This document shows, in pieces, positions 37,488 through 48,129 of a DNA stretch of 64,000 nucleotides. The notes under the pieces were generated by a model. The model was not told the DNA's origin, made no database searches, and saw nothing but the letters and a program-made list of their open reading frames with translations. This DNA comes from Pseudarthrobacter sp. fls2-241-R2A-127. Its GTDB lineage: Bacteria; Actinomycetota; Actinomycetes; Actinomycetales; Micrococcaceae. The DNA lies in assembly GCF_030209355.1 (NCBI RefSeq), contig NZ_JARVSF010000004.1, forward strand, positions 90,512 through 154,511, given 5' to 3'. Position 1 is the stretch's first letter, and the number at the start of each line of letters is the position of its first letter. A program made the translations under genes and the position numbers.

Positions 37488-39125
37488 ATGGCCGAATTGA
37501 CCATCAACGCCGACGACGTCCGTAATGCGCTGAACGAGTTCGCGGCGTCCTACGAACCCGGGAACGCAGAGCGCGTAGAGGTCGGCCGCGTAACCACCGC
37601 AAGTGACGGCATCGCCCGTGTTGAGGGCCTTCCCTCGGTCATGGCGAACGAGCTGCTGCGTTTTGAGGACGGCACCCTGGGCCTGGCCCAGAACCTTGAC
37701 GTCCGCGAGATCGGCGTCATCATCCTCGGTGACTTCACCGGCATCGAAGAAGGCCAGGAAGTACACCGGACCGGGCAGGTTCTGTCCGTTCCCGTGGGCG
37801 ACGCCTTCCTCGGCCGCGTTGTCGACCCGCTGGGCGTGCCCATAGACGACCTCGGCGAGATCAAGGCCGAGACCACCCGCGCCCTGGAGCTCCAGGCTCC
37901 CGGCGTGACCCAGCGCAAGTCGGTGCACGAACCGATGCAGACCGGCCTGAAGGCCATCGACGCGATGATCCCGATCGGCCGCGGCCAGCGCCAGCTCATC
38001 ATCGGCGACCGCCAGACCGGCAAGTCCGCAATCGCGATCGACACCATCATCAACCAGAAGGCCAACTGGGCTTCCGGCGATGTCACCAAGCAGGTCCGCT
38101 GCATCTACGTTGCCATCGGCCAGAAGGCGTCCACCATCGCGGCGGTCCGCCAGACCCTGGAAGACAACGGCGCGCTGGAGTACACCACCATCGTGGCTTC
38201 TCCCGCCTCCGACCCCGCCGGCTTCAAGTACCTGGCACCGTACGCCGGCTCGGCCATCGGCCAGCACTGGATGTACGGCGGCAAGCACGTCCTCATCGTG
38301 TTCGATGACCTGTCAAAGCAGGCCGAGGCCTACCGTGCAGTGTCACTGCTGCTCCGCCGCCCGCCGGGACGCGAAGCCTACCCGGGAGACGTCTTCTACC
38401 TGCACTCCCGCCTGCTGGAGCGTTGTGCCAAGCTCTCCGACGAGCTCGGTGCCGGCTCCATGACGGGCCTGCCGCTGATCGAGACCAAGGCGAACGACGT
38501 GTCCGCCTACATCCCGACCAACGTTATCTCCATCACCGACGGCCAGATCTTCCTGCAGTCGGACCTCTTCAACGCCAACCAGCGTCCCGCTGTCGACGTT
38601 GGTGTGTCCGTGTCCCGCGTCGGTGGCGCGGCCCAGGTCAAGTCCATGAAGAAGGTCTCCGGTACCTTGAAGCTGGAACTGGCCCAGTACCGCGACATGC
38701 AGGCCTTCGCCATGTTCGCCTCGGACTTGGATGCGGCTTCCCGCCAGCAGCTGACCCGTGGTGCGCGCCTGATGGAACTGCTGAAGCAGGGCCAGTACTC
38801 GCCGTTCCCGGTTGAGGACCAGGTCGTTTCCATCTGGGCCGGCACCAACGGCTACCTGGACGACGTTCCGGTTGAGGACGTCAACCGGTTCGAGTCCGAG
38901 TTCCTGGAGCACCTGCGCCACAAGTCCTCGATCCTGACCACGCTGGCACAGACCAACGTCATGGATGACGACACCCTTGCAGCTCTGAAGTCTTCGATCG
39001 TGGACTTCAAGAAGGGCTTCTTCGGCGAGGGTGACAACCACCTGGTAGGCGCCGGCCACGAGGAGCACGACGCTATCTCCGAGGGCGAAGTCGACCAGGA
39101 AAAGATCGTCAAGCAGAAGCGCTAG
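37488..39125 (+). CDS. atpA: ATP synthase F1 subunit alpha
   Basis: 545 residues. Nucleotide-binding P-loop GDRQTGKS (about 172-179), the alpha/beta signature ([14 protein letters not shown]) and the arginine finger in [12 protein letters not shown] 35-residue acidic/lysine C-terminal extension (DHAISEG-like, ending KIVKQKR) is typical of actinobacterial alpha, where it has been linked to suppression of ATP hydrolysis in mycobacteria. Confidence 0.97.
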   Translation: MAELTINADDVRNALNEFAASYEPGNAERVEVGRVTTASDGIARVEGLPSVMANELLRFEDGTLGLAQNLDVREIGVIILGDFTGIEEGQEVHRTGQVLSVPVGDAFLGRVVDPLGVPIDDLGEIKAETTRALELQAPGVTQRKSVHEPMQTGLKAIDAMIPIGRGQRQLIIGDRQTGKSAIAIDTIINQKANWASGDVTKQVRCIYVAIGQKASTIAAVRQTLEDNGALEYTTIVASPASDPAGFKYLAPYAGSAIGQHWMYGGKHVLIVFDDLSKQAEAYRAVSLLLRRPPGREAYPGDVFYLHSRLLERCAKLSDELGAGSMTGLPLIETKANDVSAYIPTNVISITDGQIFLQSDLFNANQRPAVDVGVSVSRVGGAAQVKSMKKVSGTLKLELAQYRDMQAFAMFASDLDAASRQQLTRGARLMELLKQGQYSPFPVEDQVVSIWAGTNGYLDDVPVEDVNRFESEFLEHLRHKSSILTTLAQTNVMDDDTLAALKSSIVDFKKGFFGEGDNHLVGAGHEEHDAISEGEVDQEKIVKQKR

Positions 39126-39134
39126 TTCCGCACC

Positions 39135-39173
39135 GCCGGTTGTGCCGGGCCGCAAAGGTCCGGCACACCCGGC
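39135..39173 (+). other. Intercistronic hairpin between atpA and atpG
   Basis: An 8-bp stem TGTGCCGG/CCGGCACA (39141-39148 with 39160-39167), extended past a single mismatch by GCCGG/CCGGC (39135-39139 with 39169-39173), with an 11-base loop. It lies 26 bases before the atpG start. It could trim or stabilise the message so that gamma is made less than alpha. Partial termination is another possibility. Confidence 0.5.
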
Positions 39174-39198
39174 GCCGGAATGTTAGGAAAGGATAAGT

Positions 39199-40089
39199 AT
39201 GGGAGCCCAGATCCGGGTCTACCGCCAGAAGATCAGCTCGACCACGTCGATGCGCAAGATCTTCAAGGCGATGGAACTGATCGCTACCTCGCGCATCGGG
39301 AAGGCCCGTGCGCGCGTAGCAGCTTCACTGCCTTACGCGAACGCGATCACGCGCGCCGTTTCTGCTGTCGCCAGCCAAAGCGAAATCGACCACCCGCTGA
39401 TCACTGAGCCGGAGCAGATCCGCCGTGCCGCAGTCCTGGTAATCACCTCGGACCGCGGCCTGGCAGGTTCCTACTCGGCCAGCGTCCTCAAGCAGGCGGA
39501 AGGTCTCAACGAGCTGCTCCGCGCCGAAGGCAAGGAAGTCAAGACCTACGTCGTGGGCCGCAAGGCCCAGGCCTACTTCGATTTCCGGAACCGCGAGTAC
39601 GCGCGGGTCTGGACCGGAGGAACCGACGCACCCGAGTTCGCTACTGCCCGTGAAATCGGCGCAGCGTTGCTGGCAGAATTCGCGACCGACTATGAAGACG
39701 GCGGCGTGGACGAAATCCATGTTGTCTACACGCGCTTCAAGTCCATGGTCACCCAGGAGCCGACGGTTATCCGCCTGCTCCCGCTTGAAGTAGTGGAAGA
39801 GCAGGCTCAATCCGAATCGGATCTCCTGCCGCTGTACGAGTTCGAACCGGAGGCCGAGCGTGTCCTTGACGCCCTGCTGCCCCGGTACATCGAGTCCCGT
39901 ATCTTCGCAGCCATGTTGCAGGCAGCAGCTTCCGAGCTCGCAGCCCGCCAGCGGGCGATGAAGTCCGCAGGCGACAACGCAACGGACCTGATCAAGAAGT
40001 ACACGCGTCTGCGCAACACGGCCCGCCAGGCCGAAATTACGCAGGAGCTCTCCGAGATTGTTGCCGGTGCCGACGCCCTCGCGTCCTAG
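39199..40089 (+). CDS. atpG: ATP synthase F1 subunit gamma
   Basis: 296 residues. The N-terminal helix [28 protein letters not shown] and C-terminal [25 protein letters not shown] form the rotating coiled-coil shaft. Middle domain conserved ([16 protein letters not shown]). ATG has AGGAAAGGA upstream. Confidence 0.96.
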   Translation: MGAQIRVYRQKISSTTSMRKIFKAMELIATSRIGKARARVAASLPYANAITRAVSAVASQSEIDHPLITEPEQIRRAAVLVITSDRGLAGSYSASVLKQAEGLNELLRAEGKEVKTYVVGRKAQAYFDFRNREYARVWTGGTDAPEFATAREIGAALLAEFATDYEDGGVDEIHVVYTRFKSMVTQEPTVIRLLPLEVVEEQAQSESDLLPLYEFEPEAERVLDALLPRYIESRIFAAMLQAAASELAARQRAMKSAGDNATDLIKKYTRLRNTARQAEITQELSEIVAGADALAS

Positions 40090-40114
40090 CCTGCACCGCC
40101 CCGGTTCCGCGTAA

Positions 40115-41626
<1,512 letters not shown>

Positions 41627-41627
41627 T

Positions 41628-41912
41628 ATGGCTGAGCTTGAGGTTGAGATTGTCGCAGCGGACCACTTTGTGTGGTCCGGAGCGGCCAAGATGGTCAAGG
41701 CCCGCACCAGCGATGGTGAAATCGGAATCCTGCCCGGCCACTCGCCCCTGCTGGCGATCCTGGCCGAAGGTGAACTGGCCATCCAGCCAGTGTCAGGGGA
41801 CCGTATTGCGGTAGATGTTGACGGTGGGTTCTTCTCCGTGGACAACAACCGCGTGGTCATCGTTGCTGACAACGCCCAGCTGGGCGGCTCGGCTACCGCT
41901 GGGATCCGCTAG
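41628..41912 (+). CDS. atpC: ATP synthase F1 subunit epsilon
   Basis: 94 residues: only the N-terminal beta-sandwich domain (MAELEVEIVAADHFVWSG...GILPGHSPLLAIL). The C-terminal inhibitory helices of E. coli epsilon are absent, so regulation must use other parts, perhaps the alpha extension. It lies one base after atpD. Confidence 0.95.
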   Translation: MAELEVEIVAADHFVWSGAAKMVKARTSDGEIGILPGHSPLLAILAEGELAIQPVSGDRIAVDVDGGFFSVDNNRVVIVADNAQLGGSATAGIR

Positions 41913-41922
41913 CACGACCTTG

Positions 41923-42354
41923 ATGGACGCGCCGGGTATTTCGTTCATCGCACTGGCAATCGTTTTCGGATTGCTGATTTTTGCACTGTGCCTTTCGGGG
42001 GTGCGCCGTTTCAACTTGCGGCGTGCCCTCGGCACGGTGGACGCCTCCATTTGCGTCGCTGGAAACAGCTGGCAAATGGGGGTTTGTCGTTATCAGGACA
42101 ACGACCTTGAATGGTTCCGCTTGATCTCCCTGAGTGTACGGCCGAAGTACACCTTCAAACGCAGTTCGCTGGAACTGCTGGGCAGGCGCAAGCCCACAGA
42201 AGCCGAAGCCGTCAAGGTCCAGCCGGACGTGGTGATCGTGGAACTCCGCTATGAGGGGCAGGACCTGCACCTGGCCATGAAGTTTGATGCCTACACAGGC
42301 CTTTCCTCGTGGCTGGAAGCCGGCCCGGTAATCGGCGTAGGGACCTGGCGCTAG
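41923..42354 (+). CDS. DUF2550 membrane protein
   Basis: 143 residues. One N-terminal membrane helix (about 5-26) and a beta-rich cytoplasmic domain with WQMGVCRYQDNDLEWFRL. Actinobacteria commonly carry a DUF2550 gene right after atpC (as in mycobacteria), but its role is unknown. The start ATG 41923 follows atpC by 10 bases. It is probably part of the atp transcript. Confidence 0.8.
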   Translation: MDAPGISFIALAIVFGLLIFALCLSGVRRFNLRRALGTVDASICVAGNSWQMGVCRYQDNDLEWFRLISLSVRPKYTFKRSSLELLGRRKPTEAEAVKVQPDVVIVELRYEGQDLHLAMKFDAYTGLSSWLEAGPVIGVGTWR

Positions 42355-42358
42355 CCGC

Positions 42359-43687
42359 GTGGATTGGTTTTCAGACATCAGACTTACGGACGGCCCGCTG
42401 TATTGGACTGTCCTTGTATTGGGACTGGGCGGAGCCGCCTACCTCCTGGTACCCCCAAGGCGTGCCTGGGAAACCACAGGCCTGGGCATCCGGGCCTGGT
42501 CAATCCGTGTCTTCAGTGCCACGGCCGCGGCTTTCGTGCTGGTCGCAACCGTCCACTGGATCATGATTAACGTCCTGGCGGTTTTTCCCGAGGACATCCC
42601 CAACACCGTTCTGCTTTGGTTCGTCCCGGGAGTTGCCGCCCTCATCCTGGCAATCCTGCGCCTGCAGCGGACCACCTGGACCCACTATGGAAAGGGCTTT
42701 GTTGCCGCGTTGCTGGTAATGCTGCTCTCTGCCATCCAAATCAATGCATACTTTGGCATGAACCGTACCGTGAGCGACTTACTGGGCACTGCGCTGGCCC
42801 GGGTACCCGTCCTGGAACAGGAGCTCATGCGGCACCCCGGTGCATCCGATGGCGTTCCGCTAAAGGGTTGGAAGCCCTCCGGGGGCCTGCCTGCCGGGGG
42901 TGTGCTGCGGAAGACCCCCATCCCGGGAACGGCGTCCGGGATGAACAACCGCGATGCCTACATCTACTTGCCGCCGGCCTATTTCGCTGCCAACCGCCCG
43001 GCGCTTCCGGTGCTCGTCCTGGTGGCCGGCCAGCCCGGTGGCCCTGCGGACTGGCTCGCCGGCGGTGCGATCCGTGGCCACATGGATTCCTTCGCCGCGG
43101 CACACGGGGGAGTGGCACCGGTGGTGGTCATCCCCGATCCCAACGGATCACAGTCAGCGAACACCATGTGCATGGACAGTAAGATCGCCAAGGCCGACAC
43201 CTACCTGTCCCAGGATGTGCCACGGTGGATCGGTGCCACCCTGGCAGTCGATACCAACCACAGCCATTGGGCCGTGGGTGGATTCTCGTTCGGCGGCACG
43301 TGCGCCATCCAGATGGGCACCCGGCACCCGGATGTCTACGCTGACGTGCTGGGATTCTCCAGCGAAGCCGAGCCCGCCATCGCCAAGGAGCGGCAGAAGA
43401 CCATTGACGCAGCCTTCCCCGGAAACCCTGATGAATTCATCAAGCAGACTCCACTGGAGATCATGAAACACCAACGCTTTGAGGGCAGCGGCATGTACCT
43501 GACCGCGGGCCAGAACGATCCGGACTTCGTGGGGAACCTCAATACGCTTGCCGCGGCCGCCAAGGACGCGGGCTTCACCGTGCAGGCGCACGTGGTTGAA
43601 CACACCGGACACTCCTGGGACACCTCCTCGAAGCGCTTCGGTGATGCCCTGGCGTTCCTCGGCAGCCAATGGGGGCTGAAATGGTGA
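42359..43687 (+). CDS. Membrane-anchored alpha/beta-hydrolase esterase
   Basis: 442 residues. Four membrane helices in the first 130 residues are followed by an extracytoplasmic esterase-D/antigen-85-like domain. The nucleophile is S310 or nearby in GGFSFGGT, with a catalytic His in VEHTGHSWD near the end. Start is GTG four bases after the DUF2550 stop. The end overlaps the start of the MprF-like gene, so they are co-translated. Because esterases that hydrolyse aminoacyl-lipids (AhyD type) are known beside aminoacyl-phosphatidylglycerol synthases, it may remove the modification its neighbour adds. This is an inference, and the substrate is open. Confidence 0.82.
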   Translation: MDWFSDIRLTDGPLYWTVLVLGLGGAAYLLVPPRRAWETTGLGIRAWSIRVFSATAAAFVLVATVHWIMINVLAVFPEDIPNTVLLWFVPGVAALILAILRLQRTTWTHYGKGFVAALLVMLLSAIQINAYFGMNRTVSDLLGTALARVPVLEQELMRHPGASDGVPLKGWKPSGGLPAGGVLRKTPIPGTASGMNNRDAYIYLPPAYFAANRPALPVLVLVAGQPGGPADWLAGGAIRGHMDSFAAAHGGVAPVVVIPDPNGSQSANTMCMDSKIAKADTYLSQDVPRWIGATLAVDTNHSHWAVGGFSFGGTCAIQMGTRHPDVYADVLGFSSEAEPAIAKERQKTIDAAFPGNPDEFIKQTPLEIMKHQRFEGSGMYLTAGQNDPDFVGNLNTLAAAAKDAGFTVQAHVVEHTGHSWDTSSKRFGDALAFLGSQWGLKW

Positions 43688-46254
43688 GTACCAGGAAACC
43701 CGAGCGCACGGTGGCGTTGATGTGGGCCACCGTGGGCCGTCCGGCAGTTCACCAGACGTTGGGCACCTTGAGATCCATGCCGTTCACCTTGGGCGCTGTT
43801 GCCGTGTTCCTTGTGACCGCGGCCGTGACGGGCAGCTTCCTGGACGGGCCCCCGGAGCAACTCCTGGGACTTGCCTCGGTCAGCGGGCCCGGTCTCCGTG
43901 CCGGGCAGTGGTGGTCGCTTTTCACCAGCATGTTCTTTGCCACCAACCCGCTGGCTTACCTCACCGCGTCCCTGATGATGATCCTGCTGCTGGGGCTGGC
44001 CGAGCGGAAGCTGGGACGGCGCGCCGCCGTCGGACTCTTCCTCGGCGGCCAGTTCGCGGCAGTGACCGTCTTCCTCCTGGTCACCCAGGTGGCCGTGTAC
44101 GTTGGCGATGGCTGGCTGGACCAGATGTCGAATGACATCCTCATCGGCCCTTATGCCCCGATCCTGACGGCGGGCCTGGCGGCCAGCGCCCGGATTACCC
44201 TGCTGTGGCAGCGGCGGCTCCGTACCGCTGTGCTGTCCGTGTCGATCCTGCTGGTCCTCTACGTTGGCCACGCGGAAACCGTGATTGGCCTCATCGGTGC
44301 CCTCCTTGGCCTGCTGGCGGGCTGGTGGATCCAGGGCGACCAGGGGCGTCTCCACCGCCACCGTTCCACCGGCCGCGAGACCAGGAACCTGCTGGCCCTT
44401 ACCGTGGCCGTCTTTGCAGTGGGGCCGATCTTGACCGGGATCACACGCGCCCCCACCGGCCCGCTGGCACTGTTGCGCGACGTCGTCCTCAGCCCGATGC
44501 CAACGCTCAGCCAGCTGGTCTTCAATTGCGGGGCAACAGTGGACACTTCCTGCCTGGAAACCGGAAGGGCCGGGTTCGCCGGACCGTTCGGACTGGCGCT
44601 GGCAGTGGTTCCGGTTATCCTGCTGCTGATCTGCGCGGACGGAATGCGCCGCGGCCGCCGGCTGGCCCTCAACATCGCACTGGCCATCCAGCTGGCCGTG
44701 ACGGCGCTGGCCACTGTCTACCTGACCCTGTTCGCCTTGGTCCCGTCACGCCTGCAGGGCACCCACTCGACGCCCCTGTCGTCAGCCTTCGCCCACGTGC
44801 TTCCCCTGGTGATCGTCCCGCTCCTGCTTGCGGTCATCCTGTGGCTCAACCGACGCCAGTTCCGCGTCCAGACCCGGCCCGGTGCACGACGGACCCTCGC
44901 GACGGTGGTCTGCGGCACCTGGCTTGCCCTGGCCGGCTCCTACACGGTGACGTGGTTCCTGTCCGGCGGCCTTGCCCGCGACGGCGGCGTGCTGGGCCTC
45001 TTCGCCGAATTGGCCCGGCAGTATGTGCCGGTCCCCATTCCGCAGCATTTCAGCCGTGTCTTCGCAGAGCGGGACAGCGCAGAGACGCTGCTGTTTGCCT
45101 ATTCCGGGCCGGTCTTCTGGATTGTTGCCCTCGTAGCTGTGTGGTGGGTCCTCATCGGGCGGCACCACGGCCTCATCTTCGGCCGGCAGGACCGGGACCG
45201 TGCCCGCGAGCTGCTTCACCAGGGCGGCGGCCCCCTGTCCTGGATGGCGCTGTGGGAACCGAACACGTATTGGTTCAGTCCGGACGGCGCCGGGGCCATG
45301 GCCTTCCAGCAGCACGGGACCGTGGCCTTGACCCTGGGCGGCGCCCTCGGCGACCGCCGGGCGGAGCAACAGGTGACCGAAGGGTTCCTGGACTACTGCC
45401 GCACCCAGGCGCTGATTCCCGCACTCTATTCCTGTGACGACACCCTGTGGCCCACATTGCGGGAACGGGGCTTCTCCCGGGTGGCGGTGGCGCAGGAGAC
45501 GAGGCTGCGGCTGAATGAACTCGAGTTCAAGGGCAAGGAATGGCAGAACGTTCGGACCGCCCTGAACCGGGCCTCCAAGCTCGGCGTCCACGCCGTGTGG
45601 GGCTCCTACCATTCGCTGCCTGCAGCCCTGCGCACCCGGCTTAACGAGGTCTCGGAGGAATGGGCGGCCGGGAAGTCCGTACCGGAAATGGGCTTCACGC
45701 TGGGCGGGGTGGACGAACTCGACGACGAGGAGGTCCTGTGCTGCCTGGCGGTGGACGGCAACGGCACCGTCCACGGCGTGACCAGTTGGCTTCCCGTGTA
45801 CGACGACGGGCGGCTGGTCAGCAGGACGCTGGACGTCATGCGCCGCGGCAGCGAGGGATTCCCGGGCGTGATGGAATTCCTGATTGCTTCCGCGGTCCTG
45901 GAACTGAAGGATTCCGTTGACGTCATTTCCCTGTCCGGCTCGCCGCTGGCCAGCCGGCCGGAGGACCAGGACGGTGCGGGGGAGGAAGCCGAAGGAGACG
46001 CCGGCGCCACGGACGAGGGGGCACAAAACCTGGTGCGCATCCTGGACCTGGTGGGCCACGCGCTGGAGCCGGTCTACGGTTTCCGCTCTCTGGCAGCGTT
46101 CAAGTCCCGCTTCAAGCCCGAGTACCGCGCACTGTACCTTTACTACCAGGATCCGCTCCAACTGCCGGCCATTGGGAGGGCCCTGACCCGGGCCTACCTC
46201 CCCGGCCTCTCGCTTGCCCAGGGTGCACGCCTGGTCCGCAAACTGGTCACCTGA
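43681..46254 (+). CDS. MprF-like aminoacyl-lipid synthase (DUF2156) with rhomboid-like N-terminus
   Basis: 857 residues. Residues about 35-215 resemble a rhomboid membrane domain (GQWWSLFTSMFF at 75-86, then VGHAETVIGLIGALLGLLAGWW near 195-216), but the GxSG nucleophile is missing (TAGLAAS), so it should not be a protease. More membrane helices run to about 490. The C-terminal 350 residues are the cytosolic LPG_synthase_C/DUF2156 transferase domain that moves an amino acid from aminoacyl-tRNA to a membrane lipid. The lipid and amino acid (Lys or Ala) are unknown. Start could be ATG 43681 or GTG 43684, both overlapping the esterase stop. Confidence 0.82.
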   Translation: MVSTRKPERTVALMWATVGRPAVHQTLGTLRSMPFTLGAVAVFLVTAAVTGSFLDGPPEQLLGLASVSGPGLRAGQWWSLFTSMFFATNPLAYLTASLMMILLLGLAERKLGRRAAVGLFLGGQFAAVTVFLLVTQVAVYVGDGWLDQMSNDILIGPYAPILTAGLAASARITLLWQRRLRTAVLSVSILLVLYVGHAETVIGLIGALLGLLAGWWIQGDQGRLHRHRSTGRETRNLLALTVAVFAVGPILTGITRAPTGPLALLRDVVLSPMPTLSQLVFNCGATVDTSCLETGRAGFAGPFGLALAVVPVILLLICADGMRRGRRLALNIALAIQLAVTALATVYLTLFALVPSRLQGTHSTPLSSAFAHVLPLVIVPLLLAVILWLNRRQFRVQTRPGARRTLATVVCGTWLALAGSYTVTWFLSGGLARDGGVLGLFAELARQYVPVPIPQHFSRVFAERDSAETLLFAYSGPVFWIVALVAVWWVLIGRHHGLIFGRQDRDRARELLHQGGGPLSWMALWEPNTYWFSPDGAGAMAFQQHGTVALTLGGALGDRRAEQQVTEGFLDYCRTQALIPALYSCDDTLWPTLRERGFSRVAVAQETRLRLNELEFKGKEWQNVRTALNRASKLGVHAVWGSYHSLPAALRTRLNEVSEEWAAGKSVPEMGFTLGGVDELDDEEVLCCLAVDGNGTVHGVTSWLPVYDDGRLVSRTLDVMRRGSEGFPGVMEFLIASAVLELKDSVDVISLSGSPLASRPEDQDGAGEEAEGDAGATDEGAQNLVRILDLVGHALEPVYGFRSLAAFKSRFKPEYRALYLYYQDPLQLPAIGRALTRAYLPGLSLAQGARLVRKLVT

Positions 46255-46329
46255 CGGCGTGCGGCAGTGGGGCGGCCTTCCGCTGGGAGGACGCGGATTC
46301 CCGCGGTGCCGGGCGCACCGTGTGCAGAG

Positions 46330-46369
46330 ACAAATGATCCCCGGCGCAGTCGCGCCGGGGATCATTTGT
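46330..46369. terminator. Bidirectional terminator
   Basis: Perfect 18-bp stem (ACAAATGATCCCCGGCGC and its complement) with loop AGTC, placed between the MprF-like gene and the convergent cold-shock gene. The A/T-rich outer ends give short U-runs on both strands. Confidence 0.85.
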
Positions 46370-46401
46370 GTAACTGACGGCCGGACGGCCGCGCAGGGTG
46401 A

Positions 46402-46605
46402 CTAGACGAGCGTTACGCCGGTAGCCTGGGGACCCTTGGCGCCCTGGCCGATCTCGAACTGAACACGCTGGTTCTCGTCGAGGGTCTTGAAGCCGCCGGT
46501 CTGGATCTCGGAGTAGTGAACGAAGACATCGCCATCGGCGTCGTCCGGGGTGATGAAGCCGAAGCCCTTTTCAGCGTTGAACCACTTCACAGTTCCCTGT
46601 GCCAT
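46402..46605 (-). CDS. Cold-shock protein (CspA family)
   Basis: 67 residues, single cold-shock OB fold with RNP1 KGFGFI and RNP2 VFVHYSEI. It binds single-stranded nucleic acids as an RNA chaperone. A strong GAGGAGA lies six bases before the ATG. The upstream region carries a predicted long leader with hairpins, as in cold-induced csp mRNAs. Ends at a strong terminator. Confidence 0.95.
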   Translation of the reverse strand: MAQGTVKWFNAEKGFGFITPDDADGDVFVHYSEIQTGGFKTLDENQRVQFEIGQGAKGPQATGVTLV

Positions 46606-46910
46606 TTATTTCTCCTCATTGTGGAACTTTTTAAGACCGGCACACTTCGTGCCGACCTTGGTCACTCCGCGAGAAGAATCCTGGATTGCCTTGCCCAAAA
46701 GGTCCGGCCCTGCAGGAGCTTCGCGCTCGCAACATGTCTTGCGAGCATGAAAAACACCTACACAAAGACTGAGACCAGAATTTCATGCCCGTTCCCGCAG
46801 GTCAACGGCTCGAACAGCAAAATGCATAAAATTTAGGTAAAAACCAGGTGACAATGGGGCCCGGAGATTTCACGCCATTTATTAGGTGCCCACAGCAACG
46901 GGCCACACGG
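46606..46910 (-). promoter_or_regulatory. Promoter and long 5' leader of the cold-shock gene
   Basis: 305 bases with no gene, relatively A/T-rich. On the reverse strand TTGTCA (46849-46854) and TTTTAT (46826-46831) are 17 bases apart, placing a start near 46819 and a leader of about 214 bases. The leader holds two stem-loops, 46725-46746 (8-bp stem GCTCGCAA/TTGCGAGC) and 46638-46654 (CGGCAC/GTGCCG), upstream of the ribosome binding site. Cold-shock mRNAs often use such leaders as thermosensors. The nucS stop codon bounds the other end. Confidence 0.5.
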
Positions 46911-47606
46911 TCAGAAAAGCCGGGATTCGCTGTCGTCCACGCCGCGCATGGCGTCGTAGTCCAGCGTCACGCAGGCAATGCCGCGGTCGTTGGCGAGCAC
47001 CTTGGCCTGCGGCTTGATCTGCTGGGCCGCAAAGATCCCGCGGACCGGCGCCAGCAGGGGATCGCGATTGAGCAGTTCCAGGTACCTCGTCAGCTGCTCG
47101 ACGCCGTCGATGTCACCGCGCCGCTTCAGTTCCACAGCGACGGTGGCGCCATCCGCGTCACGGGCCAGGATGTCCACCGGACCGATCGCGGTGAAGTACT
47201 CGCGCCGGATCAGGGAATATCCCTCGCCCAGCGTTTCTATCTGCTCAGCCAGGAGCCGCTGCAGGTCGGCCTCGACGCCGTCCTTGATCAGCCCGGGATC
47301 AACCCCGAGGTCGTGGGAAGACTCGGTGATCTTCTCGTGGATGTTGATGATGAGTCGGTCATCGGTCTTGGCCGACTGCACGGTCCATTGCTCCACCACG
47401 CCCAGTTCGAGTTCTACCTCGTCGGGGGATGAAACCCGCAGTGTGGCCGGCGGGCTCATCCAGTTCAGCGGCTTGTAGGAACCGCCGTCCGAATGCACCA
47501 GCACCGAGCCGTCGGCCTTGACCAGCAGCAGCCTGGTGGCGAGGGGGAGGTGGGCTTTGAGCCGGCCAACGTAATCAACGGAGCAATGGGCTATGACGAG
47601 TCGCAC
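46911..47606 (-). CDS. nucS: Mismatch-specific endonuclease NucS (EndoMS)
   Basis: 231 residues from GTG 47606 ([16 protein letters not shown]). The N-terminal dimerization domain is followed by a RecB-like nuclease domain with the metal motif GPVDILARD and VAVELKRRG. Actinobacteria without MutS/MutL use NucS for mismatch repair, probably with the sliding clamp. The C-terminal tail ESRLF may be a clamp-binding element. The frame runs 93 codons further upstream but these are not conserved, and a -10 hexamer sits seven bases before the GTG. Confidence 0.93.
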   Translation of the reverse strand: MRLVIAHCSVDYVGRLKAHLPLATRLLLVKADGSVLVHSDGGSYKPLNWMSPPATLRVSSPDEVELELGVVEQWTVQSAKTDDRLIINIHEKITESSHDLGVDPGLIKDGVEADLQRLLAEQIETLGEGYSLIRREYFTAIGPVDILARDADGATVAVELKRRGDIDGVEQLTRYLELLNRDPLLAPVRGIFAAQQIKPQAKVLANDRGIACVTLDYDAMRGVDDSESRLF

Positions 47607-47613
47607 GCCGTAC

Positions 47614-47619
47614 AGACTA
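47614..47619 (-). promoter_or_regulatory. -10 element of a leaderless nucS promoter
   Basis: TAGTCT on the reverse strand lies seven bases before the nucS GTG start, with no Shine-Dalgarno sequence. It supports the short NucS start over the longer open frame. Confidence 0.55.
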
Positions 47620-47709
47620 CCGCGTGGAGCCGCAGGGGCCACGCCGACGACGGCCGGCCGGCAGGGTACGGAGGCGCCAGCCGGCAGGTGGCTGGGGCAG
47701 AATGGTTGC

Positions 47710-48057
47710 ATGCCGCGTTCGAACCGTCCCCGCCGTCCCGTTTCCGGAAAAGGCGCGTCCGGCAGGGGAGCGGGACGCAAGGGCCAGGAGGTCCCGGAAC
47801 TTGACCTGGAGCGCGCCCGGGCCGGCATCGCGCGCCGGGAGAGTGCCCCTGACGGCGAATGGATGGTCCGCACCATGACCGCCAAAAACGCGGAGAAGAC
47901 CTACATTTGCCCGGAGTGCTCCACGGCCGTCCTGCCCGGGGTTGCACACCTGGTGGTCTGGAAGGACGACCACCTCTTCGGGGCGGCTGCCGGCCTCGCC
48001 GAGCGGCGGCACTGGCACACCAACTGCTGGACGTCCCGCAGCTACCGGTACCGCTGA
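47710..48057 (+). CDS. Small actinobacterial zinc-ribbon-like protein of unknown function
   Basis: 115 residues from ATG 47710. A basic N-terminal third ([19 protein letters not shown]) precedes a compact domain with likely zinc ligands CPEC, HLVVW and RRHWHTNCW. Such proteins are conserved next to nucS in actinobacteria and are sometimes loosely labelled ATP/GTP-binding, without support here. It is divergent from nucS, with only about 100 bases between them. CAGAAT six bases before the ATG may be a weak leaderless -10. A link to DNA repair is speculative. Confidence 0.7.
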   Translation: MPRSNRPRRPVSGKGASGRGAGRKGQEVPELDLERARAGIARRESAPDGEWMVRTMTAKNAEKTYICPECSTAVLPGVAHLVVWKDDHLFGAAAGLAERRHWHTNCWTSRSYRYR

Positions 48058-48116
48058 CCACGCGGGCGGTGGCGCCACCGTGTCCGCCGTCCGGGATCCC
48101 AGTACCCGGTGGTCGC

Positions 48117-48122
48117 TAAGCT
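48117..48122 (+). promoter_or_regulatory. -10 element of a leaderless promoter
   Basis: TAAGCT stands seven bases before ATG 48130, without a ribosome binding site. It argues against the in-frame GTG start at 48109. Confidence 0.5.
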
Positions 48123-48129
48123 GGAAACC

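Noticed and set aside
43681..44350. Rhomboid protease activity of the MprF-like N-terminus
   Set aside because: The GxSG nucleophile motif is missing (TAGLAAS at the expected place).
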